Below, one piece after another: positions 42,538 through 51,017 of a stretch of 58,389 nucleotides of DNA. Numbering within the stretch: the first letter of the stretch is position 1; every line of letters begins with the position of its first letter. A program made the position numbers and the translations under genes. This stretch comes from Oscillospiraceae bacterium (lineage in GTDB: Bacteria; Bacillota; Clostridia; Oscillospirales; Acutalibacteraceae). The stretch spans positions 1 through 58,389 of the forward strand of contig JAISXG010000039.1 of assembly GCA_031270605.1 (NCBI GenBank). Reading direction: 5' to 3'. The notes under the pieces were generated by a model. It was given only the letters and a program-made list of their open reading frames with translations. It searched no databases and was not told the DNA's origin.

Positions 42538-42900
42538 CTAAACACTCGTCATATCGTTCGTAGCAATCACATCAATGCCTGTTCCAAGAATATCTTTTAT
42601 CACAACGTCGCCGATATGCACCGGCGCGTCCAAAACAACCGCGTTAATCACCCGCATGCACTCAAACATCCGGCTCTTCGGCACAGGCTTGTCAGATTTC
42701 ACAGGCAAAACAGGCAAAACACCGCCCCGCACCTTCACCGTCGTCGTCAGCATCCTTGTGGGATTCGTCATCTCTGTTTCAGCATAGGCAATGCCCCGCT
42801 TGCAGCTGTTGCCGGTCACAGAAAGCGCCTTGCCGTCCTCAAACACAACCGTCAGCAAACACCCCAAAGGGCACGAAACACAAGTCATCTCTTTTGCCAT
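42538..42900 (-). CDS. DUF1667 protein of the glycerol-3-phosphate dehydrogenase set
   Basis: A 120-residue protein with an N-terminal Cys cluster (MTCVSCPLGCLLTVV ... NSCKRGIAYAE) suited to an Fe-S or metal centre. DUF1667 genes accompany a GlpA-like dehydrogenase and a NAD-linked flavoprotein in many anaerobic Firmicutes, as here. Probably the electron-transfer partner of the two upstream genes. It is followed by the fucosidase GTG after 13 bases. Confidence 0.85.
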   Translation of the reverse strand: MAKEMTCVSCPLGCLLTVVFEDGKALSVTGNSCKRGIAYAETEMTNPTRMLTTTVKVRGGVLPVLPVKSDKPVPKSRMFECMRVINAVVLDAPVHIGDVVIKDILGTGIDVIATNDMTSV

Positions 42901-43003
42901 CTCAAACCATCCTTTCGCCGCAGGATTCTCAACCTCCCCCGGCGCTATCGCGTTCTCAAAAAAGAATCATAATTTTTCAGCAAATTACCATTGCTCCAAG
43001 CAG

Positions 43004-44260
43004 TCACACATCCACCCGCACAAGAACCCTGCTGTCCTCCCGCATAGCGGCAAGCACCTCCGCCTTGAGCAAAACATCCTCCATCTCACCGGGCGCAAGC
43101 TTCACCTTTCTCTTGTTGGAGATAACCGTTCCGTCAACCTCCAGAACCACCCGTGCGTTCTTATAAATCGCATTCACGCGAAAATACAGCTTCACATCCC
43201 TGTGATTCTTAATATTGATCTTTTGCGGCACCAAATAGCGAACCCCAAGTCCGCATTCCGGGCGAACATACACCTTCTCCGCCTGATTGTTCCCCAAAAT
43301 ATAATTCGCCGCGCCCTCGCCCGCAAGCTGGGCCTCCAACGTCACATAGTCCACAAGATCATGCACCTGCAAAACATTGCCGCAGGCAAAAACCCCCTCA
43401 AACTCCGTCTGGCGCATCTCGTCCACAATCGGGCCACCCGTCACGCTGTCGAGCGCAATCCCAAGCTCCTTCGTCAGCTCGTTTTCGGGAATCAAGCCGA
43501 CCGAGAGCAGCAGTGTGTCGCATTCCACAAACTCCTCAGTGCCGGGAACCACCTCAAACCGCTCATTCACGTTCGCGACCGTAACCCCTTCCAGCCGCTC
43601 CCTGCCGTGGGTTTTGATCACCGTGCAGCTCAGGCGCAGAGGAATGTTAAAATCGTCAAGGCACTGCACAATGTTTCTTGTCAGTCCGCCCGAAAACGGC
43701 ATCAGCTCACACACCATCTTCACTTCGGCGCCTTCAAGCGTCATGCGCCGCGCCATAATCAAACCGATGTCGCCCGAACCGAGAATCACCACCTTTTTCC
43801 CGGGCATATACCCGTCAAGGTTCACATATTTCTGCGCCGTACCCGCTGTCATGATCCCCGCGGGGCGTGACCCGGCAATCGCAAGAGCCCCTCTCGGCCG
43901 CTCCCGGCAGCCCATGGCAAGCACAACCGCTTTCGCCTCTATTTTCATCAGCCCGTGCTCGGGGCTCACGGCCGTCACCACACGGTTTTTATCAATTCCA
44001 ATCACCATGGTGTCCGTCATCACGGTAATATCCGTTTTCTGCAACAGTTCAATAAAGCGGTGCGCATATTCCGGGCCCGAAAGCTCCTCGCCGAAATAAT
44101 GCAATCCGAAACCTGTGTGAATGCATTGTTCAAGGATCCCGCCAAGCGTGTCGGCGCGTTCCAGCACAACGATCCGTTTCACGCCGCAGTCCCTCGCCCG
44201 CAGCGCAGCCGCCAGGCCTGCCGGGCCGCCGCCGATCACAACCAAATCGAAGCTCTCCAT
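43004..44260 (-). CDS. FAD/NAD(P)-dependent oxidoreductase
   Basis: A 418-residue flavoprotein with two Rossmann folds: FAD loop DLVVIGGGPAGLAAALRARDCG at the start and NAD(P) loop KKVVILGSGDIGLIMARRM in the middle. HTGFGLHYFGEELSGPEYA and the late GVFACGNVLQVHDLVDYVT match the family that pairs with GlpA and DUF1667. Probably passes electrons from glycerol-3-phosphate oxidation to NAD. The ATG giving MESFDLVV fits family N-termini. Confidence 0.87.
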   Translation of the reverse strand: MESFDLVVIGGGPAGLAAALRARDCGVKRIVVLERADTLGGILEQCIHTGFGLHYFGEELSGPEYAHRFIELLQKTDITVMTDTMVIGIDKNRVVTAVSPEHGLMKIEAKAVVLAMGCRERPRGALAIAGSRPAGIMTAGTAQKYVNLDGYMPGKKVVILGSGDIGLIMARRMTLEGAEVKMVCELMPFSGGLTRNIVQCLDDFNIPLRLSCTVIKTHGRERLEGVTVANVNERFEVVPGTEEFVECDTLLLSVGLIPENELTKELGIALDSVTGGPIVDEMRQTEFEGVFACGNVLQVHDLVDYVTLEAQLAGEGAANYILGNNQAEKVYVRPECGLGVRYLVPQKINIKNHRDVKLYFRVNAIYKNARVVLEVDGTVISNKRKVKLAPGEMEDVLLKAEVLAAMREDSRVLVRVDV

Positions 44261-44340
44261 ATGCAAAAGACCAACCTTTCTCAAAAACACTCTCCCAAAA
44301 GAAACCAAAGGCAGGATTTCCCTGTCAAAAACACCGGCAA

Positions 44341-45774
44341 CTACTTCGTTTTGTCATACAAAATATCAGACCCGCCGCCGAACTTCGTGATCTCATTGAG
44401 CGGAACATTCAGCTCCCGCGCAAGGATCTCCACGACCTTGCTGCCGCAAAAGCCCCCCTGGCAGCGCCCCATACCGGCGCGTGTACGCCGCTTGACGCCG
44501 TCCACATCGCGCGCGCCCGCAGGCGCATGGATCGCGTCCACAATCTCACCCTCCGTGATCATCTCACAGCGGCAAACGATCCTGCCATAGGCGCGGTTCT
44601 GTGCGATCAGTTCCTCGCGCTGCTTGTCATTCAACGCCCTGAACCTCACAGGCTTCCGGCGCACAGGGTCAAAATCGTTCCTTGACTGCAAATCTCCCGC
44701 AATCCCCAAAAGCAGACTGCGCACATATTTCGCGATCGCGGGCGAGGCCGAAAGTCCGGGCGACTCAATCCCCGCGGCGTGAATGAACCGCCTGTTCACA
44801 GGGCTGTAGTCAATAATAAAATCATCATTGAGCGGGTGCGCGCGCAACCCCGCAAATGAGGTGATCGCATTTTTTGCTGAAACCGAGGGCACGCTTTTTG
44901 TCGCAAGAATCTTTACCTTTTCAAGCCCCTCCGCCGTCGTCGCAACATTGTCAAACTCTTCCATGTCAAGGGCCGTCGGCCCAATGAGTAAATTGCCGTC
45001 CACCGTGGGCGACACCAAAATACCCTTGCCCATTTTGCCCGGGCACTGAAACACCGTGTGCGTAACCGTCAAACCGACGGCCCTGTCAAGCAGATAATAC
45101 TCCCCAAGGCGCGGCTGGATCCTCACGCTCTCGTCGCCAATCATCCGGGCAATATCGCCCGCATACGCACCCGCCGCATTCACAACAAACTGAGAGCGGA
45201 TATCACCCAAAGTGGTGTGCAAAACAAATTCGCTGTCCGCAAAGTCAATGCCCTGCACCTCGCAGTTGCGAATAAATGAAAGCCCGTTCTCAACGGCATT
45301 CTCCACCGCGGCAATGGTCAGTTCATAAGGGCAAACAATTCCCGCCGTGGCCGACACCAGAGCGCCCACCGCCTCTTTTGCGATATTCGGCTCCATCTCC
45401 AGCAACTCCTCGCGGTCAATGATCCGAACACCGGGCACGTTATTCTCAGCCGCGCGCGCAAGCAAAGAACGCAGCGTTTCCATGTCCTCCTCGTCAAAGC
45501 CCAGCACCAAAGAACCGTTGTTGCCAAACGGCACATTCAGCTCATTGCAAACAAGGGGCATCAAGGCGGTACCCTCCACATTCAGCTTCGCCTTGAGCGT
45601 GCCGGGCTTCGCGTCAAACCCGCCGTGCACAATCGCGCTGTTGGCCTTCGTCGCACCCATGGCCACATCATTGCGCTTTTCAAGCAGCGCCACCCGAATA
45701 TTCAGCTTCGTCAATTCCCGGGCCACAAGTGCGCCGACCACGCCCGCGCCAATCACAGCCACATCATAGGACAT
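44341..45774 (-). CDS. GlpA-like FAD-dependent glycerol-3-phosphate dehydrogenase
   Basis: A 477-residue enzyme: FAD-binding YDVAVIGAGVVGALVARELTKL, NSAIVHGGFDAKPGTLKA (DAO family), QPRLGEYYLLDRA and GPTALDMEEFDN, and at the C-terminus a [2Fe-2S] BFD-type domain with IVCRCEMITEGEIVDAI and GMGRCQGGFCGSKVVEI (four Cys). Oxidises glycerol-3-phosphate to dihydroxyacetone phosphate by inference. GGAGG lies 13 bases before the ATG, and a TTG two codons upstream is better spaced and may be the true start. First gene of the operon. Confidence 0.85.
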   Translation of the reverse strand: MSYDVAVIGAGVVGALVARELTKLNIRVALLEKRNDVAMGATKANSAIVHGGFDAKPGTLKAKLNVEGTALMPLVCNELNVPFGNNGSLVLGFDEEDMETLRSLLARAAENNVPGVRIIDREELLEMEPNIAKEAVGALVSATAGIVCPYELTIAAVENAVENGLSFIRNCEVQGIDFADSEFVLHTTLGDIRSQFVVNAAGAYAGDIARMIGDESVRIQPRLGEYYLLDRAVGLTVTHTVFQCPGKMGKGILVSPTVDGNLLIGPTALDMEEFDNVATTAEGLEKVKILATKSVPSVSAKNAITSFAGLRAHPLNDDFIIDYSPVNRRFIHAAGIESPGLSASPAIAKYVRSLLLGIAGDLQSRNDFDPVRRKPVRFRALNDKQREELIAQNRAYGRIVCRCEMITEGEIVDAIHAPAGARDVDGVKRRTRAGMGRCQGGFCGSKVVEILARELNVPLNEITKFGGGSDILYDKTK

Positions 45775-45842
45775 GTCCAAAAACCATTCCTCCCAATACG
45801 GCAAGGTCTGCCATACGCTGCAAAAACAACAGCTTTATCCAC

Positions 45843-45882
45843 AAACCGCAAAAAAAGAAAGCCTTCAGCTCTGTTGCGGTTT
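45843..45882 (-). promoter_or_regulatory. Candidate attenuator in the oxidoreductase operon leader
   Basis: In the minus-strand leader AAACCGCAA pairs with TTGCGGTTT across about 22 bases. Between them AGAGC-tgaag-GCTTTCT followed by seven Ts can form a terminator-like hairpin whose T tract is used by the outer stem. The two structures exclude each other, as in antitermination-controlled glp leaders. This is inference from pairing alone. Confidence 0.4.
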
Positions 45883-45892
45883 TATTTAGATT

Positions 45893-45921
45893 ATTATATC
45901 ATTATCAATCTATAAAATCAA
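45893..45921 (-). promoter_or_regulatory. Promoter of the GlpA-like operon
   Basis: TTGATT, 17-base spacer, TATAAT on the minus strand, about 110 bases upstream of the first gene. Confidence 0.7.
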
Positions 45922-45988
45922 CCAAAACACCAAAGCTTTAGAGAATATTATATGCAATATCATGAAATGAAAGCCGAAAGAAAAAAGA

Positions 45989-46028
45989 AAGCTGCCGAAC
46001 CTCGTCATAATACCATGTCCGGCAGCTT
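45989..46028 (-). terminator. Terminator of the XRE-TPR-like regulator gene
   Basis: AAGCTGCCGGAC/TTCGGCAGCTT stem followed on the minus strand by TCTTTTTTC, 27 bases after the stop. Confidence 0.8.
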
Positions 46029-46054
46029 CTCATTCTTCAGAGGTATTATCCTGA

Positions 46055-47155
46055 CTACATACTTCTAAGGCGCTCACACACCCCGGCGAACCGTACATCC
46101 TGCCTGATCTCATCATAGCATGGCATAGAGAGCACATCGTCCAAAACAATTCGGGCAAGCGGCCTCAAGTCTGCAGTGTCGCGCTTTTTTTCTGACAGGC
46201 AGTCTTCCACAAGTGGCGAAGTGTGCTTATAAACTTCCGGCAGCCGAAGCTCCGCATACAGATATCCCTCTGCTGTTTCCAGCGCCTCCAATGCCTTTTC
46301 CCGCGCCCCCAAAGAAAGCAACTGCGGTGCCTTATCCTGTGCATAAAACCGTGCAAACACCCAAAACCAGTCACCATAATCCTCCGCATGAAAAATCGTG
46401 TTCACAACCTGCTCGCAGGCTTCTATGCACGCAATGTGTTCCGCGGCGCAAATTCCCGAACACCTTGCATAACGCCACAAATTCCACACAAGCCCCTCGC
46501 AAAGGCTCTTTGTCCGTTCCCGCAAAAAACAAAGCCGATCGTCACCGCGCAAAGCCCAGTAAAGATTTGCTTCTCTCGATGAATCCTCGGCAGGCAGGCT
46601 TTCAAAAACAGCCTTACCCTTGTCAAACTCACCGATCTCGCAATAATGAAATCCAAGCCGCGCCTTTGCCTCAAGACGAATAGCGTCGTCCGTGCAATTT
46701 TTCAGAATTCGTTCTCCTATTTCAATAATCTCTTCTTTATATTTCTCCACGTTTTCCTGCCAGTTATGAATGTTCCCCGAATCGTCGCCCGAAACAAAAA
46801 GCGCATACATCAACATGTTTTGCAGTTCATAATTATTCGGAAAATCACGAATAGCAGAACGCGCGATTTCAATACACTCCTCCACATATCCGTGCGCCAT
46901 AGCTTCTCCAAAACGCTCCAGATATTCTTTCACCTTCGCTTCTCTGTGAGACTGTTCAACACCCAGCAGCTCCTCAATGCTCACTTTAAAATAATCCGCA
47001 ATTACAGGAAGCAGCGAAATATCCGGAAACGACGAAGCGCATTCCCATCGCGAAACCGCCTGCGGCGAAACACACAAGGCCTCAGCAGCCTGCTCCTGCG
47101 TCATATCCTTTGCCTTGCGAAGTGCTTTAAACACCTCACCAAAATAAACAGTCAT
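46055..47155 (-). CDS. Helix-turn-helix (XRE) regulator with helical repeat domain
   Basis: A 366-residue regulator. Residues 1-66 are an XRE domain (FGEVFKALRKAKDMTQEQAAEALCVSPQAVSRWECASSFPDISLLPVIADYF). The rest is an all-helical, TPR-like region (YVEECIEIARSAIRDFPNNYELQNMLMYALF ... EAKARLGFHYCEIGEFDKGKAVFESL). This layout is common for clostridial regulators; some sense peptides, but no ligand is inferable. GGAGG lies seven bases before the ATG. A perfect inverted repeat stands in the divergent promoter region. Confidence 0.85.
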   Translation of the reverse strand: MTVYFGEVFKALRKAKDMTQEQAAEALCVSPQAVSRWECASSFPDISLLPVIADYFKVSIEELLGVEQSHREAKVKEYLERFGEAMAHGYVEECIEIARSAIRDFPNNYELQNMLMYALFVSGDDSGNIHNWQENVEKYKEEIIEIGERILKNCTDDAIRLEAKARLGFHYCEIGEFDKGKAVFESLPAEDSSREANLYWALRGDDRLCFLRERTKSLCEGLVWNLWRYARCSGICAAEHIACIEACEQVVNTIFHAEDYGDWFWVFARFYAQDKAPQLLSLGAREKALEALETAEGYLYAELRLPEVYKHTSPLVEDCLSEKKRDTADLRPLARIVLDDVLSMPCYDEIRQDVRFAGVCERLRSM

Positions 47156-47254
47156 AAACAAACCTCCATTATCAATTCAAGCGCGGCGCCGTTCACTTTC
47201 AGTTTTATTATATGGATATTAAACAAAACAAGCAAGCAATCATTTTAAGAGATT

Positions 47255-47273
47255 TTCTCAACCAAACTGAGAA
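47255..47273. promoter_or_regulatory. Candidate operator upstream of the XRE-TPR regulator
   Basis: TTCTCA-N7-TGAGAA perfect inverted repeat between the divergent regulator and Smr genes, upstream of a CTTGCT-N17-TATAAT promoter of the regulator. Autoregulation is plausible, unproven. Confidence 0.4.
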
Positions 47274-47384
47274 TATTATGAAAGTAACAATATATAAAAA
47301 CATTTTACGAATCCCTCATCCCCCATTCACACTTCCCCTGCAAAATATAAACATTATTTTGTTTCAAATTAAAAGAAGGAGCTG

Positions 47385-47642
47385 ATTCCCACGCAGCCCG
47401 GAACCGTAATCATCGACCTGCACGGCAAAAACCGCTATCAGGCAAAAGTTTTCATAGACAGCCGCCTGCGCTCGCTCCCCAACAGCGTTTACCGCATCAG
47501 AATCATCCACGGCCACACCATGGGCACAGGTCTGCGCGATACGGTGCGCAAAACCTATCAAAATCATCCGCGCGTGCTGCGCGTCGAGCCCGGCCCGAAC
47601 GCAGGGGTCACAGACCTCGTGCTGCGCGAACTTTACGGCTGA
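47385..47642 (+). CDS. Stand-alone Smr-domain protein (non-standard start)
   Basis: An 85-residue protein made of one Smr domain: VIIDLHGKNRYQAKVFIDS, then RIRIIHGHTMGTGLRDTVRKTY, and the ending GPNAGVTDLVLRELYG. The DLHG and IHGHTMGTGLR motifs are the nuclease hallmarks of MutS2/Smr proteins. No ATG, GTG or TTG exists between the upstream in-frame stop and the domain. AAGGAG is followed after three bases by ATT (chosen here) or after nine bases by ACG. Either a rare start codon is used or the gene is damaged at its 5' end. Confidence 0.65.
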   Translation: MPTQPGTVIIDLHGKNRYQAKVFIDSRLRSLPNSVYRIRIIHGHTMGTGLRDTVRKTYQNHPRVLRVEPGPNAGVTDLVLRELYG

Positions 47643-47804
47643 ACCGCAACGCCCACCCCCACCGGCCGATACCTTTTGACCGCTATTGCCAGCTTCTGTT
47701 CCAATTGGGAATAATTTTGACATGACATCGTCTTTTTGATGCTTTATAATAAAAGATGTACTCTTCATCGGGGTGCCACGCGACAAAGAAAGGACGTGAC
47801 GCTT

Positions 47805-48557
47805 TTGAAAAAACGGATTGCATCTTTTTTCTTATTAATCCTATCCCTTTACATAGGCTTCACAGGGTGCACAGCCGCACTCGCCAACGAAAATAAAAAT
47901 CAAGCGCAAAACGCGTTTTTACAATCCAAAACACAGGCGGTGTTTGTTTCCACCGCAAGCAATCAGGTGCAAACAATCATCAGTACGGCAAAAAGCCTTG
48001 TCGGCAGCTCACAATATAACGGCTATTGCCAGCGCTTTGTGCGTATTTGCTATGAATCGGCAGGCATCTATGCAAATAAAAGCGCTTTCACCGCGCTTGA
48101 AGCGTGGAGCATGTGGAAGGTCTCCGCCAGCCGCAGCAACATCCCGGTCGGTGCCTGCATCTATTTTCAGGGCTACGGCTACGATTGGACAAACGGCCAT
48201 GTGGCAATTTACCTCGGCGACGATTATGTCATAGACGCCACTTATCAGGGTGTCGCGGTACGCAAAATCACCAACTGGCAGGGCTATCTCGGCTGGGGCT
48301 ATCAGGCGGGCATCACGCCCACAGGCGCACAAAAAGCCGCTGCAACGGCCCCCTCTTTACGCAAACCAGGTGACGGCAATGCGGACGGCGCAGTTCGGGC
48401 CGACGACGCAAGGCGATGCCTGCGCATTTCCGCAAAAATAGACGCAGTACAGCAAAAGGATTTCACCTATTATGACGTTGATAAAAACGGCACAATCACC
48501 GCCAATGACGCGCGCCTGATTCTGCGCGCCTCCGCAGGGCTGATCACCCTGTGGTAA
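47805..48557 (+). CDS. Secreted NlpC/P60-like wall hydrolase with dockerin
   Basis: A 250-residue exported protein. A signal peptide LKKRIASFFLLILSLYIGFTGC ends either at ALA-NEN (signal peptidase I) or at Cys in a weak lipobox (FTGC). The middle domain resembles NlpC/P60 or CHAP peptidases: catalytic Cys in YNGYCQRFVRICYESAG and His in NGHVAIYLGDDYVIDATY. A C-terminal dockerin follows (GDGNADGAVRADDARRCL and DVDKNGTITANDARLILRA). Start: TTG ten bases after AAAGGA. Predicted to be held on cohesin partners, none of which is in this window. Confidence 0.78.
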   Translation: MKKRIASFFLLILSLYIGFTGCTAALANENKNQAQNAFLQSKTQAVFVSTASNQVQTIISTAKSLVGSSQYNGYCQRFVRICYESAGIYANKSAFTALEAWSMWKVSASRSNIPVGACIYFQGYGYDWTNGHVAIYLGDDYVIDATYQGVAVRKITNWQGYLGWGYQAGITPTGAQKAAATAPSLRKPGDGNADGAVRADDARRCLRISAKIDAVQQKDFTYYDVDKNGTITANDARLILRASAGLITLW

Positions 48558-48592
48558 CATTACCCCCTCAACCCTTTTCATAAACACAAAAG

Positions 48593-48621
48593 CAGGGCCC
48601 CCGCAATATGCGGGGGCCCTG
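48593..48621. terminator. Bidirectional terminator between convergent genes
   Basis: Perfect CAGGGCCCCCGCA stem with a short ATA-type loop between the dockerin gene and the convergent amidohydrolase gene; T-rich sequence follows on both strands (TCTTATAAA; CTTTTGTGTTT). Confidence 0.82.
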
Positions 48622-48639
48622 TCTTATAAAAATCTTGGA

Positions 48640-49431
48640 CTATATTGTCAGCCCAACCACCCTTTCAATATTCCCATGCAGCACTTTTTCCCGTTCTTCA
48701 TCTGTCCGAAACAGCTTGCTCAGCGCGTCCAACTCTTCTTTCACATTCCACATCGGGTAGTCCGAGCCAAAAATGCAAAAATCCTCGCCATAGCGGTCAA
48801 GGTATTCGCGCACCTTTTCCGGGCTCAGCCAATACTGGCTGCTCGAGGTGTCAACATAAATCCCCGTTCCCGCAAGCGCGTCCACCGCCTTGTCCCATTC
48901 AGACCAACCGCCGAAATGCGCCGCGATCACCGTCAGACGCGGAAAGCGCTCAATCACCTTCAGCAGCCGTTCGGGCTTTGAAAACTGGGTGCGAAAGTCC
49001 CCCGTATGAATCAAAACAGGCAGCCGCCCCTCTATGGCCTCATAGATGCGAAAAGCCTTCGGTGAATCGATCTCAAACTTTTGAAAATCGGGGTGCAGCT
49101 TCACGCCGCGAATGCCAAGAGAAAGCGCCCGCTCGATCTCCTGCACAATATTTGAACTCTCGGGGTGAGAGGATGTGAAGCCAATAAAATGCTCCGGGTC
49201 GGCAGCGATTACAGATGCAATATAATCCGTAATCACATCCACCTGTCCCGGAGTCGTCGCAACAGAGTGCACCAAAAACTTGTCAATCCCATATTCCCGC
49301 CCCATCTGCAGCAGCCGCGAAACCGTTCCCTCTTCACGCATTTCGTTCATATCATAAAAGCTTGCAATGCTCTGCACCGCCTTTTTTGCGATCTTGTCCG
49401 GATAAATGTGCGCATGTGCGTCAATCACCAT
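48640..49431 (-). CDS. Amidohydrolase family protein (Amidohydro_2)
   Basis: A 263-residue TIM-barrel metal hydrolase or decarboxylase. The metal-binding His-x-His is in VIDAHAHIYPDKI; GVKLHPDFQKFEID, VLIHTGDF, IAAHFGGWSEWDKAV and FGSDYPMWNVKEE carry further His/Asp ligands expected of the family. The substrate cannot be inferred and neighbours do not help. Confidence 0.85.
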   Translation of the reverse strand: MVIDAHAHIYPDKIAKKAVQSIASFYDMNEMREEGTVSRLLQMGREYGIDKFLVHSVATTPGQVDVITDYIASVIAADPEHFIGFTSSHPESSNIVQEIERALSLGIRGVKLHPDFQKFEIDSPKAFRIYEAIEGRLPVLIHTGDFRTQFSKPERLLKVIERFPRLTVIAAHFGGWSEWDKAVDALAGTGIYVDTSSSQYWLSPEKVREYLDRYGEDFCIFGSDYPMWNVKEELDALSKLFRTDEEREKVLHGNIERVVGLTI

Positions 49432-49671
49432 AGCCTCAGGTCATCTCCAATATCTTGAAATCAGTTTAATTATAATACAGAACAAGTCCATCATAAACTC
49501 ATTTCAGCACAATACGCTATTTTATTGAAAATTATCCGGCAAAAACCTCCCCACCATTCCGTGCCCCGCGATATTTGCTTTTTTGCATCCATGCTTTTTC
49601 TTGACTTGCACAATCAATGCAATTATAATAAATAAAATAAAAAATATACTCAGGGAGGGCACCTCAATCCT

Positions 49672-50529
49672 ATGAAACACAAAATTGAAAACAGCTTCCT
49701 TCGCGTCGAAGTCAAAGAAATGGGCGCGGAGCTTTCCTCCGTTTTTTCGAAAGATGCGAACTTTGAATATCTCTGGCAGGGCAATCCGGACATCTGGTAC
49801 GGCCAGTCTCCCATTCTTTTCCCCATTGTCGGCCGCCTGATTGACGACAAATACACCCTGGGCGGCAAAGAATACACAATGCCAAAGCATGGCCTCGCCC
49901 GCAAACGTCCTTTTGCGCTGCAATCCGCAACCGAAACCGAAATGATCTTCGTCCAATCAGAGGACAAAAAAACCTTAAAAGCCTATCCCTACAAATTCGA
50001 TCTCATCATAAAGTATATGATTCAAGGCAAAACTCTTTCTGTCGAGCACACCGTCGTCAATAAAAATGAAGATGTGATGTATTTCTCGCTCGGCGCCCAC
50101 CCCGGCTTCAACTGTGAAATCGGTGATGAGCTTGAGTTTGAGCAAAACGAAACGCTTGACACCGAAAAGATCGACCTTGTGGAATCCCTGAGGATCCCCA
50201 AAACAACACGCGTCCTCACCGACTCCCGCGCCATCACAATCACAGAACACATCTTTGACGAAGACGCACTGATTCTCTCTGGCATAAAATCAAGCCATGT
50301 TACCTTAAAAAGCAAAAATCAGGGCAGAACAGTCAAATTCACCCTGGGCGGCGCGCCCTATCTCGGCGTCTGGGCAAAGCCCGGCGCACCTTATGTGTGC
50401 ATCGAGCCTTGGTTCGGCGTGAACGATTCCTATGAGAAGAAAGCGGACTTTTCTCAAAAAGACCAGATCCAATCCATCCCCGCAGGCGGCGCGTTCAGCT
50501 TCACATGGTCCGCAGAGGTGTCCGGATAA
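49672..50529 (+). CDS. Aldose 1-epimerase family protein (LacX-like)
   Basis: A 285-residue galactose mutarotase-fold protein, probably interconverting sugar anomers. Markers: WQGNPDIWYGQSPILFPIVGRL, MPKHGLARKRPF (first catalytic His), FSLGAHPGFNCEI (second His) and GVWAKPGAPYVCIEPWFGVND (the catalytic Glu lies in this stretch). GGGAGGG lies about 12 bases before the ATG. It stands alone on the plus strand. Confidence 0.88.
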   Translation: MKHKIENSFLRVEVKEMGAELSSVFSKDANFEYLWQGNPDIWYGQSPILFPIVGRLIDDKYTLGGKEYTMPKHGLARKRPFALQSATETEMIFVQSEDKKTLKAYPYKFDLIIKYMIQGKTLSVEHTVVNKNEDVMYFSLGAHPGFNCEIGDELEFEQNETLDTEKIDLVESLRIPKTTRVLTDSRAITITEHIFDEDALILSGIKSSHVTLKSKNQGRTVKFTLGGAPYLGVWAKPGAPYVCIEPWFGVNDSYEKKADFSQKDQIQSIPAGGAFSFTWSAEVSG

Positions 50530-50701
50530 GCACGCTTCGCGGCGCGTGAATATTTGCCATCCTCATGAGTTCAAGGAGAAACTATTGACTTATGAATCAA
50601 AAATGGTTACAATAATCTTAAACAGAGAATACTTCAGGCAAATCATCGCGCATCCGCCTTCACGCGCCCGCGCGGCCTGAATTTAAAGGAGCTATTTGAT
50701 T

Positions 50702-51001
50702 ATGTCTGAAGAATATAATCCCGATATTGTCACCGTCGTTGATGAAGACGGCAAAGAGCACGTTTTTGAGGAGCTTGACAGAATCGAAACCGATTCCGGC
50801 AAATATGTCGCCCTGCTTCCCGTTTATGATGAAGCAGAAGAAATCATTGAAGACAACGGCGAGCTGATCATCCTCAAGGTTTCTGAGGAGGACGGCGAGC
50901 TGTTCCTCTCCCCCATTGAAGACGACGACGAATTTGAAGAAATTGGCAGTCTTTTTGAAGAGCGTCTTTCCGATATGTTTGAATTCAGCGAAGAAGAATA
51001 G
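50702..51001 (+). CDS. DUF1292 protein (YrzB-like)
   Basis: A 99-residue, strongly acidic protein: DIVTVVDEDGKEHVFEELDRIETDSGKYVALLP, then EIIEDNGELIILKVSEEDGELFLSPIEDDDEFEEI. This is the DUF1292 pattern found next to yrrK/ruvX and alaS in Firmicutes; here ruvX lies nearby but convergent. AAAGGAG precedes the ATG by ten bases; a TTG two codons earlier is possible. Molecular role unknown. Confidence 0.85.
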   Translation: MSEEYNPDIVTVVDEDGKEHVFEELDRIETDSGKYVALLPVYDEAEEIIEDNGELIILKVSEEDGELFLSPIEDDDEFEEIGSLFEERLSDMFEFSEEE

Positions 51002-51017
51002 CAATACTATAATTACT

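Noticed and set aside
42791..43870. Open frame of 359 codons opposite the FAD oxidoreductase
   Set aside because: Antisense of a clear flavoprotein; no independent support.
47364..47786. 140-codon minus-strand frame over the Smr region
   Set aside because: The plus strand encodes the recognisable Smr domain with a ribosome site; the minus frame has neither.
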